From Ornithinimicrobium sp. CNJ-824 (lineage in GTDB: Bacteria; Actinomycetota; Actinomycetes; Actinomycetales; Dermatophilaceae), in NCBI RefSeq assembly GCF_001942405.1, contig NZ_MKKA01000022.1:62001-126000 (forward strand): a DNA stretch of 64,000 bases, given 5' to 3'. Below, one piece after another: positions 16,699 to 27,049 of the stretch. A program made the translations under genes and the position numbers. Numbering within the stretch: the first letter of the stretch is position 1; each line of letters starts with the position of its first letter. The notes beneath the pieces are model-generated. The model was given only the letters and a program-made list of their open reading frames with translations, was not told where the DNA came from and did not search any database.

Positions 16699-17300
16699 CT
16701 AGCCGGACAGCAGCCGGCGACCCTCGAACGCCCTGCCCAGGGTGACCTCGTCGGCATACTCCAGGTCTCCCCCCACCGGCAGACCGGAGGCGAGCCGGCT
16801 GACCCGGACGCCCTCGTAGGGGACGAGCAGACGGGCGAGGTACGTCGCGGTCGCCTCCCCCTCGAGGTTGGGATCGGTGGCCAGGATGACCTCCTGCACC
16901 TGCCCGTCGGCCAGCCGGGCGACCAGCTCCCGGACCCGCAGGTCGTCCGGCCCGACCCCACCGATCGGGTTGATGGCCCCTCCCAGCACGTGGTAGCGGC
17001 CCCGGAACTCCCGGGTCCGTTCGATGGCGGCGACGTCCTGCGACTGCTCCACCACGCAGATGAGCCCCGGGTCCCGGCGGGGGTCGAGGCAGATGCGGCA
17101 CCGCTCCCCCTCCGCCACGTTCCCGCACTCCTGGCAGAAGCTGACCTTCTCCCGCACCTGCACCAGGCGTCGGCCAGCCGGGTCACCTCGTCCGGGTCCG
17201 CGGACAGCAGGTGGAAGGCGATCCGCTGGGCACCCTTGGGCCCGACGCCGGGCAGCCGGCCGAGCTCGTCGATCAGGTCCTGGACCACTCCTTCGTACAC
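16699..17300 (-). CDS. recR: Recombination protein RecR (frameshifted)
   Basis: About 200 aa. The helix-hairpin-helix part [20 protein letters not shown] is followed by the zinc motif CQECGN...CRIC, the Toprim domain ([17 protein letters not shown]), and a C-terminal Walker-B-like region. RecR works with RecO/RecF in loading RecA at gaps. The N-terminal 50 residues are in one frame and the rest in another; adding one C at about 17163-17167 gives [16 protein letters not shown] and restores the family. GTG 17300 is preceded by TAGAGT at 8 nt. In many bacteria dnaX, ybaB and recR are adjacent; here plsC-like and HAD genes stand between and no ybaB is present. Confidence 0.9.
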
Positions 17301-17308
17301 AAGGGTCC

Positions 17309-17314
17309 ACTCTA
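17309..17314 (-). promoter_or_regulatory. -10 element of recR
   Basis: TAGAGT on the minus strand lies 8 nt before the recR GTG; leaderless transcript suggested. Confidence 0.45.
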
Positions 17315-17378
17315 GGCGGACGCACCGACACCGACCGACGCCGCGCGGACGCGTGCACCGCCGGCGGCGGTCCGGCGG

Positions 17379-18038
17379 TCAGGCCTCGGTGCGCCGGTCG
17401 CGCAGCAGCACGGCCCGCAACGTCGCGACGTCGTCCACGACGTGGTCGGCCTCCGCCAGGGCGGCGGCCTCGCCGGCGCCCCACGTCACGGCGATGCTGG
17501 CCATCCCCGCCGCCCGCGCGGCGTGGACGTCCACCCACGCGTCACCGACGTAGACGCACTCCTGGGGACGGGCGCCGAGCCGCCGCGCGCCCTCCAGGAG
17601 GGGCGCCGGGTGCGGCTTGTGCACCGGGGTGGACTCCATGCCCACGACGTGGTCCAGCGGGGGCAGACCGGTCACCCGCATGCCCTGGCGCACCGTCTCC
17701 TCGCGCTTGGACGAGACCACCGCGGTGGGGACCCCGGCCCGGTCCAGGTCCGCGAGGAGGCCCGCCGCCCCCGGTACGGGGCGGATGAGGGCGTCGTGGT
17801 GGGCGAGGTTGTGCTCCCGGTAGCGCCGGACGAGCTCCTCCCCGCGCCCCGGGTGACGCTCCTCGAGCACCTCGAGGAGCACCCGGCCGATCCAGCCGCG
17901 GGTCTCGTCGTCGCCGGCGGGGTCGCCGACCGAGTCGAGGGTGTGGCGGTAGGAGGCGAGGATCAGCGGGATGGTGTCGGCCAGCGTGCCGTCGAAGTCG
18001 AAGAGCACGACCGGCCACCGAGGTGCCGCTGGCCTCAT
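17379..18038 (-). CDS. HAD-family hydrolase (phosphoglycolate phosphatase/PpaX-like)
   Basis: 219 aa. HAD motif I is [10 protein letters not shown] (~residues 11-20) with both catalytic Asp residues; motif II is VVSSK (~110), and motif III/IV are KPHPAP and YVGDAWVDV (~170). The cap is of the small helical type. It should be a phosphatase; similarity suggests the PpaX/Gph group, but the substrate is uncertain. ATG 18038 overlaps the stop of the acyltransferase gene (ATGA), so the two are translationally coupled. Confidence 0.8.
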   Translation of the reverse strand: MRPAAPRWPVVLFDFDGTLADTIPLILASYRHTLDSVGDPAGDDETRGWIGRVLLEVLEERHPGRGEELVRRYREHNLAHHDALIRPVPGAAGLLADLDRAGVPTAVVSSKREETVRQGMRVTGLPPLDHVVGMESTPVHKPHPAPLLEGARRLGARPQECVYVGDAWVDVHAARAAGMASIAVTWGAGEAAALAEADHVVDDVATLRAVLLRDRRTEA

Positions 18039-18709
18039 GCCGGCAGCTCCGGCTGCCGCTCGTTGTACTCCCCGGCCCACTCCTGGCCCGACATGGCCAG
18101 GATCGCGGCCATCACCTCGTCCGTCAGCCGGCGCCGGGCCCGGCCCAGCGGCACGCCGTCGAACCGCCCCTCCACCGGGATCGGTGCGCCGAACTCCACC
18201 CGGACCTTGGCCCGCCGGGGGAACCTCGCCCCCACCGGCTGGATCCGGTCGGTGCCGGTGAGCGCCACCGGGACCACGGGGCAGCCTGCCTGCAGGGCCA
18301 GCCAGGCCACGCCGGTCCGGCCGCGGTAGAGCCGGCCGTCACGGCTGCGCGTGCCCTCCGGGTAGATCCCGAACGCCCCGCCCGACCGCAGGTGGGCCAG
18401 GGCCAGGTCCAACGACCGCTGGGCCGCCCGCGGGTCGTCGCGGTCGACCGGGATCGCGCCGACGCCGGTGAACCACTCACGGCTGATCCAGCCCTTGAGC
18501 CCGGACCCGGTGAAGTAGTCGGACTTGGCCAGGAAGGCGACCTGCCGGGGGGCGGTGAGCGGGATGACCACCGAGTCGGCGAAGGAGAGGTGGTTGCTGG
18601 CCAGGACGACCGGTCCGGTCGCCGGCACGTGCTCGGTACCGACCACCTCGGGTCTGAAGATCGCGGTCGCGAGGGGGGTGACCACCGGGTGCAGGACCTC
18701 GTAGATCAT
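18035..18709 (-). CDS. 1-acylglycerol-3-phosphate acyltransferase-like (PlsC family)
   Basis: 224 aa with the acyltransferase motifs NHLSFAD (~39-45, the HX4D box), a middle GAIPVDRD segment, and [13 protein letters not shown] (~114-126). PlsC enzymes acylate lysophosphatidic acid at the membrane. A GGAGGA ribosome binding site precedes ATG 18709, only 10 bp after dnaX. The exact acceptor could differ, as actinobacteria have several paralogues. Confidence 0.82.
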   Translation of the reverse strand: MIYEVLHPVVTPLATAIFRPEVVGTEHVPATGPVVLASNHLSFADSVVIPLTAPRQVAFLAKSDYFTGSGLKGWISREWFTGVGAIPVDRDDPRAAQRSLDLALAHLRSGGAFGIYPEGTRSRDGRLYRGRTGVAWLALQAGCPVVPVALTGTDRIQPVGARFPRRAKVRVEFGAPIPVEGRFDGVPLGRARRRLTDEVMAAILAMSGQEWAGEYNERQPELPA

Positions 18710-18719
18710 GGCGTCCTCC

Positions 18720-21038
18720 TCAGGCCACGGGGTCGTCGTTGATGGCGATGACCCTGCCGCCCAGGACGGACTCGATGACAGGCTGGCCGACGGCACCCGA
18801 ACCGTCCAGGTCCTCGTCGTCGACGCTGGGGGCGTCACCACCTCCGGCGTCCGCGCCGCCCGGACGGGCGCCCTGCCCGACCGGCTCCGCCGGCGCGACG
18901 TCCTCGGGCGCAGGGGCGGTCGCCCAGGCCGGTGCGCCGCCCGGTCCCGGTGCCCCGGCCCACCCGGAGGCCCCTCCGGCGCCGGGGACGCGCCCCACCG
19001 CGCCGAGCTGCTCCGCCATCGACGGCGCGCCCGCGGGCACCGGTCCTGGTGCCGCGACCGGCCCGGACCCCGGTCCTGCCCCAGGCGCGGCCTGCTGGTG
19101 CTGACGACCCTGGGCACCGGGTCGGCCGTCCTGCCCGCCGGCCGGTGGGCGCGTCCTGATCCGTCCCCGCATCGGCGCGTCCGTCAGGCCCGGGACGCCA
19201 TCGGGCGCGGCGGCCGCCGTCGGGGCCGGCTGCGGCGACCCGTCCGGCGAGTCCTGGACCGGCGGAGGCCCGCCCTGACCCGGCGGGGGTCCGCCCTGAC
19301 CCGGCGGGGGTCCGCCCTGGCCCGGCGTCGGCGGCGACGACGGGCCCCCGGGCTCGGGGGCAGGTCCAGGTCCACCTCCAGGGCCTGGCCCGGGGTCAGG
19401 CCCTGGAGGCTCGCCCGCCACGGTGGCCTCGATCCGGGTGTCCAGGGCGACCGACTCGATCAGCGCCTGGCGCAGCGTCTCCTCGTGGGCGGTGCCCATG
19501 AAGTGCCGGATCCAGTTCTGGTCCGGCATCCCCAGGAGGACCCGGTCGCCGTCGTAGTCGATGAGCACGGCCTTCTGCAGGCCGCTCCACGTCCGTCGGC
19601 TGATGGTGCGGACCCGCTCCAGGACGTCGGGCCACTGCCGCCGCAGCGCCGCCGTGTCGAGCCGGGCGGTCGCCGGGGCCGCAGGTCGGCCGTCGTCCCC
19701 ATCCGTCCCCGTGCGGGCCGGCCCATCCCCTGCCTGCGGACGCCCGGCCGCGGGCGCGGGGTCCGCGGTGACCGGGGGCGCGGGCTGGTCGTCGGCCGGC
19801 GTCGGGTCCGGCCGCTGCCGCTCGGGGCTGACCGGTCGCGCCTGCGGGGGCGCCGTCCTCGTCGTGCCCTCCGCCGCACCCAGCCTCCGCTCCAACCGGT
19901 CGAGGCGTTCGCCGTACCCCTCCTCCCCGGAGGCGGCAGGCAGCAGCAGGCGGGCCACCAGCAGCTCCAGGAGCAGCCGGGAGGAGACCGCCCCGCTCAT
20001 CTCGGACAGACCGTGGCTGACCACGTCCGCGGCGCGGGAGAGCGCCTCGGGCCCCTGCACGGCGGCCTGGTGGCGCATCCGGTCGATCTGGTCGGCGGGC
20101 AGCCCCGGCAGCAGGCCGGCGGCCGGGGCGTCGTCGCCGACGGCGGAGAGCACGATGAGGTCCCGGTAGCGCTCGAGCAGGTCCTCGACGAAGCGGCGTG
20201 GGTCGTGCCCGGACTCCATCACCCGCCCGACCTGGGCGAAGGCCGTCGCGGCGTCCCGGGCCGCGACGGCGTCGACGATCCCGTCGAGCAGCTCCACGTC
20301 GGTGAAGCCGAGCAGGGCCGCGGTCCGCTCGTAGGTCAGCCCCTCCTCGCCGGCCCCGGACATGAGCTGGTCGAGCACCGAGAGGGAGTCCCGCACCGAC
20401 CCGCCGCCGGCCCGGGTGACGAACGAGAGCACCCCCGGTTCGAGGGCGACCCCCTCCTGCCCGCACACCTGCTCCAGGTATGCCGTCAGCCGCTGCGGGG
20501 GGACCAGGTGGAAGGGGTAGTGGTGCGTCCGGGACCGGATGGTGGCCAGCACCTTCTCGGGCTCCGTCGTGGCGAAGATGAACTTCACGTGGGGCGGCGG
20601 CTCCTCGACGACCTTGAGCAGGGCGTTGAAGCCGTTGGGCGTCACCATGTGCGCCTCGTCGATGATGTAGACCTTGTAGCGCGCCTGGGCCGGCCCGAAG
20701 GCCGCGCGTTCCCGCAGGTCGCGCGCGTCGTCGACGCCCCCGTGGCTGGCGGCGTCGATCTCGATGACGTCGACCGACCCGGGACCGCCCCGGGCCAGCG
20801 CCACGCACGACTCGCACGTGCCGCAGGGCTCGGGCGTGGGTCCCTGCTCGCAGTTGAGGCACCGCGCCAGGATCCGGGCGCTCGTCGTCTTGCCGCACCC
20901 GCGGGGGCCGGAGAACAGGTAGGCGTGGTTGACCCGGCCCGACCGCAGCGCCTGCACGAGCGGCTCGGTCACGTGCTCCTGGCCGATGACGTCGGCGAAG
21001 GACTCGGGCCGGTAGCGGCGGTAGAGGGCGGTAGTCAC
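18720..21038 (-). CDS. dnaX: DNA polymerase III subunit gamma/tau
   Basis: 772 aa. The N-terminus [20 protein letters not shown] leads into an AAA+ clamp-loader ATPase: Walker A GPRGCGKT (~47-54), a four-Cys zinc module (CLNC...CGTCESC), DEAHM (Walker B) and the sensor ATTEPE. After residue ~375 comes a long Pro/Gly/Ala-rich region, including a heptapeptide repeat (GGPPPGQ) encoded by 21-bp DNA repeats. Domain V-like tau sequence [16 protein letters not shown] interrupts it. It loads the sliding clamp. GTG 21038 was chosen for the family start, and TAGTCT lies 7 nt upstream. Confidence 0.95.
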   Translation of the reverse strand: MTTALYRRYRPESFADVIGQEHVTEPLVQALRSGRVNHAYLFSGPRGCGKTTSARILARCLNCEQGPTPEPCGTCESCVALARGGPGSVDVIEIDAASHGGVDDARDLRERAAFGPAQARYKVYIIDEAHMVTPNGFNALLKVVEEPPPHVKFIFATTEPEKVLATIRSRTHHYPFHLVPPQRLTAYLEQVCGQEGVALEPGVLSFVTRAGGGSVRDSLSVLDQLMSGAGEEGLTYERTAALLGFTDVELLDGIVDAVAARDAATAFAQVGRVMESGHDPRRFVEDLLERYRDLIVLSAVGDDAPAAGLLPGLPADQIDRMRHQAAVQGPEALSRAADVVSHGLSEMSGAVSSRLLLELLVARLLLPAASGEEGYGERLDRLERRLGAAEGTTRTAPPQARPVSPERQRPDPTPADDQPAPPVTADPAPAAGRPQAGDGPARTGTDGDDGRPAAPATARLDTAALRRQWPDVLERVRTISRRTWSGLQKAVLIDYDGDRVLLGMPDQNWIRHFMGTAHEETLRQALIESVALDTRIEATVAGEPPGPDPGPGPGGGPGPAPEPGGPSSPPTPGQGGPPPGQGGPPPGQGGPPPVQDSPDGSPQPAPTAAAAPDGVPGLTDAPMRGRIRTRPPAGGQDGRPGAQGRQHQQAAPGAGPGSGPVAAPGPVPAGAPSMAEQLGAVGRVPGAGGASGWAGAPGPGGAPAWATAPAPEDVAPAEPVGQGARPGGADAGGGDAPSVDDEDLDGSGAVGQPVIESVLGGRVIAINDDPVA
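19271..19333 (-). repeat. 21-bp tandem repeat inside dnaX
   Basis: Three consecutive copies of a 21-bp unit (CGCCCTGACCCGGCGGGGGT plus one base; the third copy diverges) code for repeated PPPGQGG units in the low-complexity linker of DnaX. Confidence 0.75.
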
Positions 21039-21045
21039 GTCCCCG

Positions 21046-21051
21046 AGACTA
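21046..21051 (-). promoter_or_regulatory. -10 element of dnaX
   Basis: TAGTCT on the minus strand, 7 nt before the GTG at 21038. It overlaps the TAG stop codon of the upstream helicase gene. Confidence 0.45.
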
Positions 21052-23321
21052 GTCGGAGCCCCCGTCGGACCCGGCACCGTCCACAGGGCGCAGGATGCTC
21101 GTGCGGTGCGCCGCCCGGGTGAGCACGACGTAGAGGACGCGCACTCCTCCGGGCGACTCCGCCACGATCTCGTCGGGGTCCACGACGAGCGTCGCGTCGT
21201 ACTCCAGACCCTTCGTCGACAGGGGGTCGACGAGCACGACCCGGTCCGCGGCGTCGAGGACCGGGGTCAGCCGGTCGCGCCACCGGTCGGGCGCGATCAC
21301 CGCGACCTGGCCCTCCACCTGGGACACCAGGTCGCGCACGGCCGACGACGCCGTCGCCACGACCTCCTCCGCGGGGGCGTCCAGCTCGGCCGGGTGGTGC
21401 CCGGTCTCGCGCACCGCCCGGGGGATGTCGGCGTCGGGCACGTGCTCGCGCACCATGCGTGCGGCGTGGTCGAAGATCTCCCGGGCGTTGCGGTAGTTGG
21501 TGTCCATGTGGAAGGCGCGCCGGACGGAGGACCCGAACGCCTCCTCCCTCGCCCGGGCGGCCTCCTCGAGGTCGTCCCAGGACGCCTGGGCGAGGTCGCC
21601 CACGACGGTCCACGAGGCCCACCGGCCCCGGCGGCCGAGCATGCGCCACTGCATCGGGGAGATGTCCTGCGCCTCGTCGACGAGGACGTGGGCGTACTCC
21701 TCCACGCCTCCCAGCCGGCCGGCGGTCAGCCGGTCGACGGGGTCGCGGGAGACGCGGGCGTGGCCGTCGCCGGCGTTCCCGTCGGTGGCCCCGGGGCCGC
21801 CGGACGCGGCGCCCCCGTCCGGTCGGCCGTCGCCGTCCCGTCCCACCCGCAGCGCGGCGAGGCCGTACTGGCTGGCGTCGTCGAGCTCCTCGATCTCGTA
21901 GAAGCCCCGCTCCTCGCTCGGCAGGTCCACCACCGGCCCCAGCCGGGCGTGCAGGTCGTCGACCAGCGCGACGTCGGCCACCGACCACCGCCCGTCGTCC
22001 AGCGCCCGGCGGTAGGAGTCGGCCAGCAGCCGGGCCTCGTCCACGGATGCCCCGAGCCGTCGGGCCAGGTTCTCGTCGACGAGCCACAGGAGCAGCTCCC
22101 GCGGGTCCACCGGCCGCCACCAGGCCCGCGCGAACGTCTCGACGTCCCCGGCGTCGGTGAACCGGTCGACGAACTCGGCGCGGTCGCCCTGCTGCACCTG
22201 CTCCCAGGCCAGCCCGGCCAGGGCCTCGACCGCCGCGTCGTAGGAGGTGTTGCGGTGGTGGTGGCGCAGCACCTGCCGGCGTGCCCTCTCCAGGTCCGCC
22301 GGCCGCAGCCGGACGGGGTGCCCGGCGACGAAGACGCGCAGCTCGGTCGGGGCGTCGGGGACCGGCTCGCGGGTGAGCCGCGAGAGCAGGGTACGGATGC
22401 GCAGGGAGCCCTTGAGCGCGGCCGTGGCCGGGTCGTCGAGCACGGTCGCGGTCATCCCCCCGACCACGTCCCCCACCGAGCGCAGGGACACGGTGTCCTC
22501 CCCCAGCGAGGGCAGGACCCGCTCGATGTATGCCGTGTACGCCGCCGAGGGTCCGACCACCAGGACGCCACCCGCCTCGTACCGCCGGCGGTCGGAGTAG
22601 AGCAGGTAGGCCGCGCGGTGCAGGGCAACCACGGTCTTGCCGGTGCCCGGTCCACCCGTGATCTCGGTCACCCCGCGCGCGGGGGCGCGGATGGCCTCGT
22701 CCTGGTGCTGCTGGATCGTGGCGACGATGTCCCGCATGCGCTCGCCCCGGCTGCGCGTCAGCGCAGCCATGAGGGCCCCGTCGCCGACGACGACGAGGTC
22801 CTCGGGGGCGGCGGCGACCATGAGGTCGTCCTCCACCCCGACGACCTGCTCCCCGCGGCAGCGCAGGACCCGCCGGCGCAGCACCCCCTGGGGGTCCACG
22901 GGCGTGGCCCGGTAGAAGGGTGCCGCCGCCGCGCCCGCCAGTCCACGACGAGCGGCTCGTAGTCGTCGTCGCGCACGCCCAGCCGACCGACGTAGCGCAC
23001 CTCCCGCTCGCCGGTGCCCGGCTCGCCCGCGCCGTGGTCGAGGTCGAGCCGCCCGAACACCAGGCCCTCGTGCTGGTGCTCGAGGCTGGCCCGGCGACGG
23101 TTGGCGGCGAAGACCAGCGCATCCCGTTCGAACAGCCCGGCCAGCTCCTCCTCCCGCGGGTCGCCCGTGCCGGCCCGCTCGGTCCGGCCGCGGGCCATGC
23201 CCTCGGCGTGCACGAGACCGACCCGGTCGGCGGCCTTGGCCAGCTCGTCGTAGACCCGGTCGACGTGGGCCTGCTCGGCCGCGATCTCGACGGCGACGAC
23301 GTCGTTCGTCGTGGCGCTCAC
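21049..23321 (-). CDS. HelD-like UvrD/Rep-type DNA helicase (RNA polymerase recycling factor), frameshifted
   Basis: About 757 aa. The N-terminal ~130 residues (coiled part, then RYVGRLGVRDDDYEPLVVDW) read in one frame; the ATPase begins in another frame with PFYRATPVDPQGVLRRR. One missing base in the GC run at 22921-22935 explains this. Then follow Walker A GGPGTGKT, DEAQDISPMQWRMLGRRG (Walker B), MDTNYRNAREI and YVVLTRA. HelD proteins of Gram-positives release RNA polymerase stalled on DNA, and the VVDWRA phrase is typical of them. GTG 23321 begins the predicted protein. Confidence 0.85.
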
Positions 23322-23407
23322 TCCACCCTCGCTCTCCTGACGTCCGACGGACGTGGACTCCCCTGGCAAAGGTCCAAGCCTACCGGCCGACCGGACGTGC
23401 CCCGCCC

Positions 23408-24370
23408 TCAGACCCGGCCCCGGCGCACGGCCTGCACCCCGGCCTGGAAGCGCGTCGCGGCCCCGAGGTGCTCCATGAGGTAACGCACCCGGCGCTCGAC
23501 GGTGCGCACGGACACGCCGAGCTGGCGGGCGATGATCTTGTCGCTGGCCCCCGTGGCCAGCAGGGCCAGGACCCTGGCGTCCTTGTCCCCCAGCGGCAGC
23601 CGTCCGGGCACGACCGGGGGGCCCTCGCCGACCTGCCCGGCCGTCAGCACGGTCCCGTAGGGGGTGGCCAGGTCCCAGATCGCGACGAGCAGCTGGCTCA
23701 GCGCCTGCACCCAGGTGACGCGGTGGGCCCCGAAGGACCCGTCCCCGTCCTCGGCGTACCGGCTCAGGTCCACCAGGACGTCCTTGTCGTCGGTCATCAG
23801 CACCGAGAACGGCACCCCGTTGGCGACCCGCACCTCGTGGCCCAGCTCGCGCGCCCGGTCGGCGAAGGCCAGGGCGTACCGGTCCCCCAGGAGCGAGGAG
23901 TCGAGCACGAGACGGACCTGCACCTCCTCCCGGACCGACAGGCGGGTGGAGCCGGCGGCGAGGTCCGCGAACAGCCCGGTGGCCGCGACCGAGGCGTCGA
24001 CGGCCCACCACACCCTGGTGGTGGCGGACCGGTGCAGCTCGGCGATCCGGTGGGCGATCTCGACGGTCCCCGCCAGCCCGTCCACCTGGGCCGGCCCCCT
24101 GGCCTGCCCGACGTCGCCCATCGCGCGTCGCCACAGGCTCTCCACCTCCGAGGCGGTGGCCCTGGTCAGGGCGACGCGTCGTTCGACCTGGTCCATCCGG
24201 CGGGTCAACGCCTCGCGGGGCGGGACGACGAACCAGCGGTCGGGGTCCTCGCTGCTGGACAGCATGCCGCGTTCGACGAGCTCGGCGACGGCGTCGTCGA
24301 CGTCCGCGTCGCTGAGCCCCGACTGTCGCAGCGCGCTGCGCGAGGGGACGCCCAGGCGGACCGCCGCCAT
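23408..24370 (-). CDS. LuxR-type HTH regulator with N-terminal winged-helix-like region
   Basis: 320 aa as given. The C-terminal ~60 residues form a LuxR/GerE helix-turn-helix (ARVLALLATGASDKIIARQL, GVSVRTVERRVRYLMEHLGA). The N-terminal part (SGLSDADVDDAVAELVERGM) looks like a TrmB-type winged helix, with a phospholipase-D-like middle region (VRLVLDSSLLGD). The layout matches the regulator at 34800-35795, so the two are paralogues. Sequence upstream of the ATG (GETYEEFLSRVY) looks like part of the same protein and may connect, through a one-base shift near 24405, to a GTG at about 24461. The start is therefore uncertain. Confidence 0.65.
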   Translation of the reverse strand: MAAVRLGVPSRSALRQSGLSDADVDDAVAELVERGMLSSSEDPDRWFVVPPREALTRRMDQVERRVALTRATASEVESLWRRAMGDVGQARGPAQVDGLAGTVEIAHRIAELHRSATTRVWWAVDASVAATGLFADLAAGSTRLSVREEVQVRLVLDSSLLGDRYALAFADRARELGHEVRVANGVPFSVLMTDDKDVLVDLSRYAEDGDGSFGAHRVTWVQALSQLLVAIWDLATPYGTVLTAGQVGEGPPVVPGRLPLGDKDARVLALLATGASDKIIARQLGVSVRTVERRVRYLMEHLGAATRFQAGVQAVRRGRV

Positions 24371-24630
24371 GTAGACCCGGGAGAGGAACTCCTCGTAGGT
24401 CTCGCCGCGGGAGTGCCGGGACGGGGTCGGCGCGCGACGGGAGGACGGTCCGGGGAGGCGATCACCCCACCATCGTGTCGGATACCCGTCACTGTCACCA
24501 ACCCGACACCTCTGGGGATGACATTCGGGTCCGGTCGTGTCTAGTGTTGATCCGTCGGCTTCGGTCGGCAGCAGGGATCGTGCGAGTCACCGGGCAGCCC
24601 CCCATCAGCCCGGTAGACCCTGCCCTGCTC

Positions 24631-24674
24631 GTGGCCCTCCTGGGAGATACCCCCCTGCCTTCCAGGAGGGCCAC
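24631..24674 (+). repeat. Perfect inverted repeat upstream of purD
   Basis: GTGGCCCTCCTGG and its exact reverse complement CCAGGAGGGCCAC flank an 18-nt loop. It ends 37 bp before the purD start. It could be a terminator for a short upstream transcript, an attenuator, or a DNA operator; nothing distinguishes these. Confidence 0.6.
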
Positions 24675-24697
24675 ACCCGTGCCCGCGCCGGCACGGA

Positions 24698-24703
24698 TAC
24701 GCT
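24698..24703 (+). promoter_or_regulatory. -10 element of purD
   Basis: TACGCT lies 8 nt before the purD GTG, which would give a leaderless mRNA. A second candidate promoter (ATGACA 24518-24523, TAGTGT 24542-24547, 18-nt spacer) lies farther upstream and would place the 24631-24674 hairpin in a leader. Confidence 0.4.
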
Positions 24704-24711
24704 GGCTGCCC

Positions 24712-26006
24712 GTGAGAGTTCTCCTCCTCGGCTCCGGCGCCCGCGAGCACGCCCTGGCCCGTTCCCTCTCGGCCGACGCCGAGGTCCAGGCCCTGCTGGC
24801 TCTGCCGGGCAACCCGGGGATCGCGCAGGTGGCCCGGTGCGTGGCCGGCGACCCCACGGACCCCGCCGCCGTCGTCCGCCTGGCGCGCGAGGAGCAGGTC
24901 GACCTCGTCGTCGTGGGCCCGGAGGGTCCCCTCGTCGCCGGGGTCGCCGACGCGCTGACGGCCGCAGGTATCGCCTGCTTCGGCCCCACGGCCCCGGCCG
25001 CCCGGCTGGAGGGGAGCAAGGCCTTCGCCAAGGAGGTGATGGCCGCGGCCGGCGTCCCGACCGCGGCCGCCCACGTCTGCACGACGCTCGAGCAGGCGCG
25101 GGCCGCGCTCTCGGCCACCGGCGCCCCCTACGTCGTCAAGGAGGACGGACTCGCGGCCGGCAAGGGAGTGGTCGTCACCGGCGACCTGGACGTCGCGCTC
25201 GCGCACGCCGCGGGCTGCCTGTCACGGCCCGGCGGGCGCGTCGTCGTCGAGGACTTCCTCGACGGCCCCGAGGTGTCCCTCTTCTGCCTCGCCGACGGGA
25301 GGACCGTCGTCCCGCTCGCCCCGGCGCAGGACTTCAAGCGCGCCGGTGACGGGGACACCGGCCCCAACACCGGCGGGATGGGCGCCTACTCCCCGCTGGC
25401 CTGGATCGACGAGCAGAACCCCGGTCTCGTCGACGAGGTCGTCGCCGCGGTGGCCCTGCCGACCGTCCGGGAGATGGCCCGCCGGGGGACGCCGTTCACC
25501 GGCGTGCTCTACGTGGGCCTGGCCCTCACCGCCGCGGGTCCGCGGGTGGTGGAGTTCACGCCCGGTTCGGCGACCCGGAGACCCAGTCCGTCCTGGCCCG
25601 CCTCCGGACGCCGCTGGCCGGGGTCCTCCTGGCCGCGGCCCAGGGCCGCCTGGCCGAGCTGCCCCCGCTGGACTGGTCGCCCGACAGCAGCGTCACCGTC
25701 GTGGTGGCCGCGGACGGCTACCCCGTCGCCCCGCGCACCGGGGACGAGGTGACCGGGCTGGCCGCTGCCGAGGAGGTCGACGGGGTGCACGTCCTCCAGG
25801 CGGGGACGGCCCTGCGCGACGGGCGGCTCGTCTCGGCGGGCGGCCGGGTCCTCAGCGTGGTGTCCCTGGGGGCGGACCTGGCCGAGGCCCGGTCCCGCGC
25901 CTACGCCGCCGCCCACCGCATCCACCTGCCGGGGTCCCGGTTCAGGGGCGACATCGCCCGGGCCGCGGAGCAGGGCGACGTCCACGTCCCGACCAGGAAG
26001 GCCTGA
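24712..26006 (+). CDS. purD: Phosphoribosylamine-glycine ligase (frameshifted)
   Basis: About 431 aa, ATP-grasp enzyme of purine step 2 (5-phosphoribosylamine + glycine + ATP to GAR). Seen motifs: VRVLLLGSGAREHALARSL, LPGNPGIAQ, VVGPEGPLVAG, KEDGLAAGKGVV and the Mg-binding PNTGGMGAYSP. The frame breaks at 25556-25559, where VVEF is followed by TPGSATR instead of NARFGDPETQSVLARL; one missing A (TTCACG for TTCAACG) explains it. The rest reads to HIHLPGSRFRGDI and a stop. purC starts one base after the stop. Confidence 0.93.
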
Positions 26007-26007
26007 C

Positions 26008-26984
26008 ATGGCGATGCAGATCCCCGGGCACGAGCTGATCTACTCCGGCAAGGTCCGGGAGCTCTACGCCCCGCTGGACCCCGCCACCGGGGCCCGGGAC
26101 GAGGGCCGGCTGCTGCTCGTGGCCTCGGACCGCGTCAGCGCCTACGACCACATCCTGTCCACCCCGGTCCCCGACAAGGCGCGGTGCTCACCCAGCTGTC
26201 GCTGTGGTGGTTCGACCAGCTCGCCGACGTCGTCGACGCCCACCACGTCGTCTCCACCGACGTGCCCGCCGAGGTGGCCGGCCGGGCCGTCTACGTGCGG
26301 CGGCTGCGGATGCTGCCGGTGGAGTGCGTGGCCCGGGCCTTCCTGACCGGCGGTGGCCTGGCGGAGTACCGTGCCGACGGCACCGTCTCCGGCGTCCGCC
26401 TCCCGCCCGGCCTCGTCGACGGCTCGCGGCTGCCCGGCCCGGTCTTCACCCCCAGCACCAAGGCCCCCGTCGGCGAGCACGACCAGCCCCTGCCGTTCGC
26501 CGGGGTCGAGGACCTCGTCGGGACCCGCCTGGCCGCCCGCCTGCGCGACCTGACGGTGTCGATCCTGGAGCGGGGCAACGAGATCGCCGCCGACCGCGGG
26601 ATCCTCATCGCCGACACGAAGGTCGAGTTCGGCCTCGACCCGGCCCAGCTCGGGCTCGGGACGGGCGACGAGATCGACTGGGCGGCAGTCGATCCGGACG
26701 CCGTCGACGTGGTCCTGGCGGACGAGGTGCTCACGCCCGACTCGTCCCGCTTCTGGCGTGCGGACGCCTGGCAGCCCGGACGGCACCAGGTCTCCTACGA
26801 CAAGCAGGTCCTCCGGGACTGGCTCACCTCCCCCGCCAGCGGCTGGGACCGCGCCTCCGACGCCCCGCCCCCACCCCTGCCGGACGAGGTGGTCGAGCTC
26901 ACCCGGGCCCGCTACGTCGAGGCCTACGAGGCGCTCACCGGGCGCCCCTTCACCACCCCGGCACCGCCCCTCCACGCCGGCTGA
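26008..26984 (+). CDS. purC: SAICAR synthase (frameshifted)
   Basis: About 325 aa, joining aspartate to CAIR in purine synthesis. The N-terminus [13 protein letters not shown] and [18 protein letters not shown] read in one frame and [16 protein letters not shown] onward in the next; one G is missing near 26176-26181 (AAGGCGCGG for AAGGGCGCGG). Later motifs: [38 protein letters not shown], and [12 protein letters not shown] with [11 protein letters not shown] strong AGGAAGG site precedes the ATG; this is the longer PurC type. Confidence 0.93.
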
Positions 26985-27049
26985 GACGGCATACCCCGCC
27001 TTTGTATGGTGGAACCTCCCTCCCGCAGCTCCCCCAGGAGACCCCGCCC

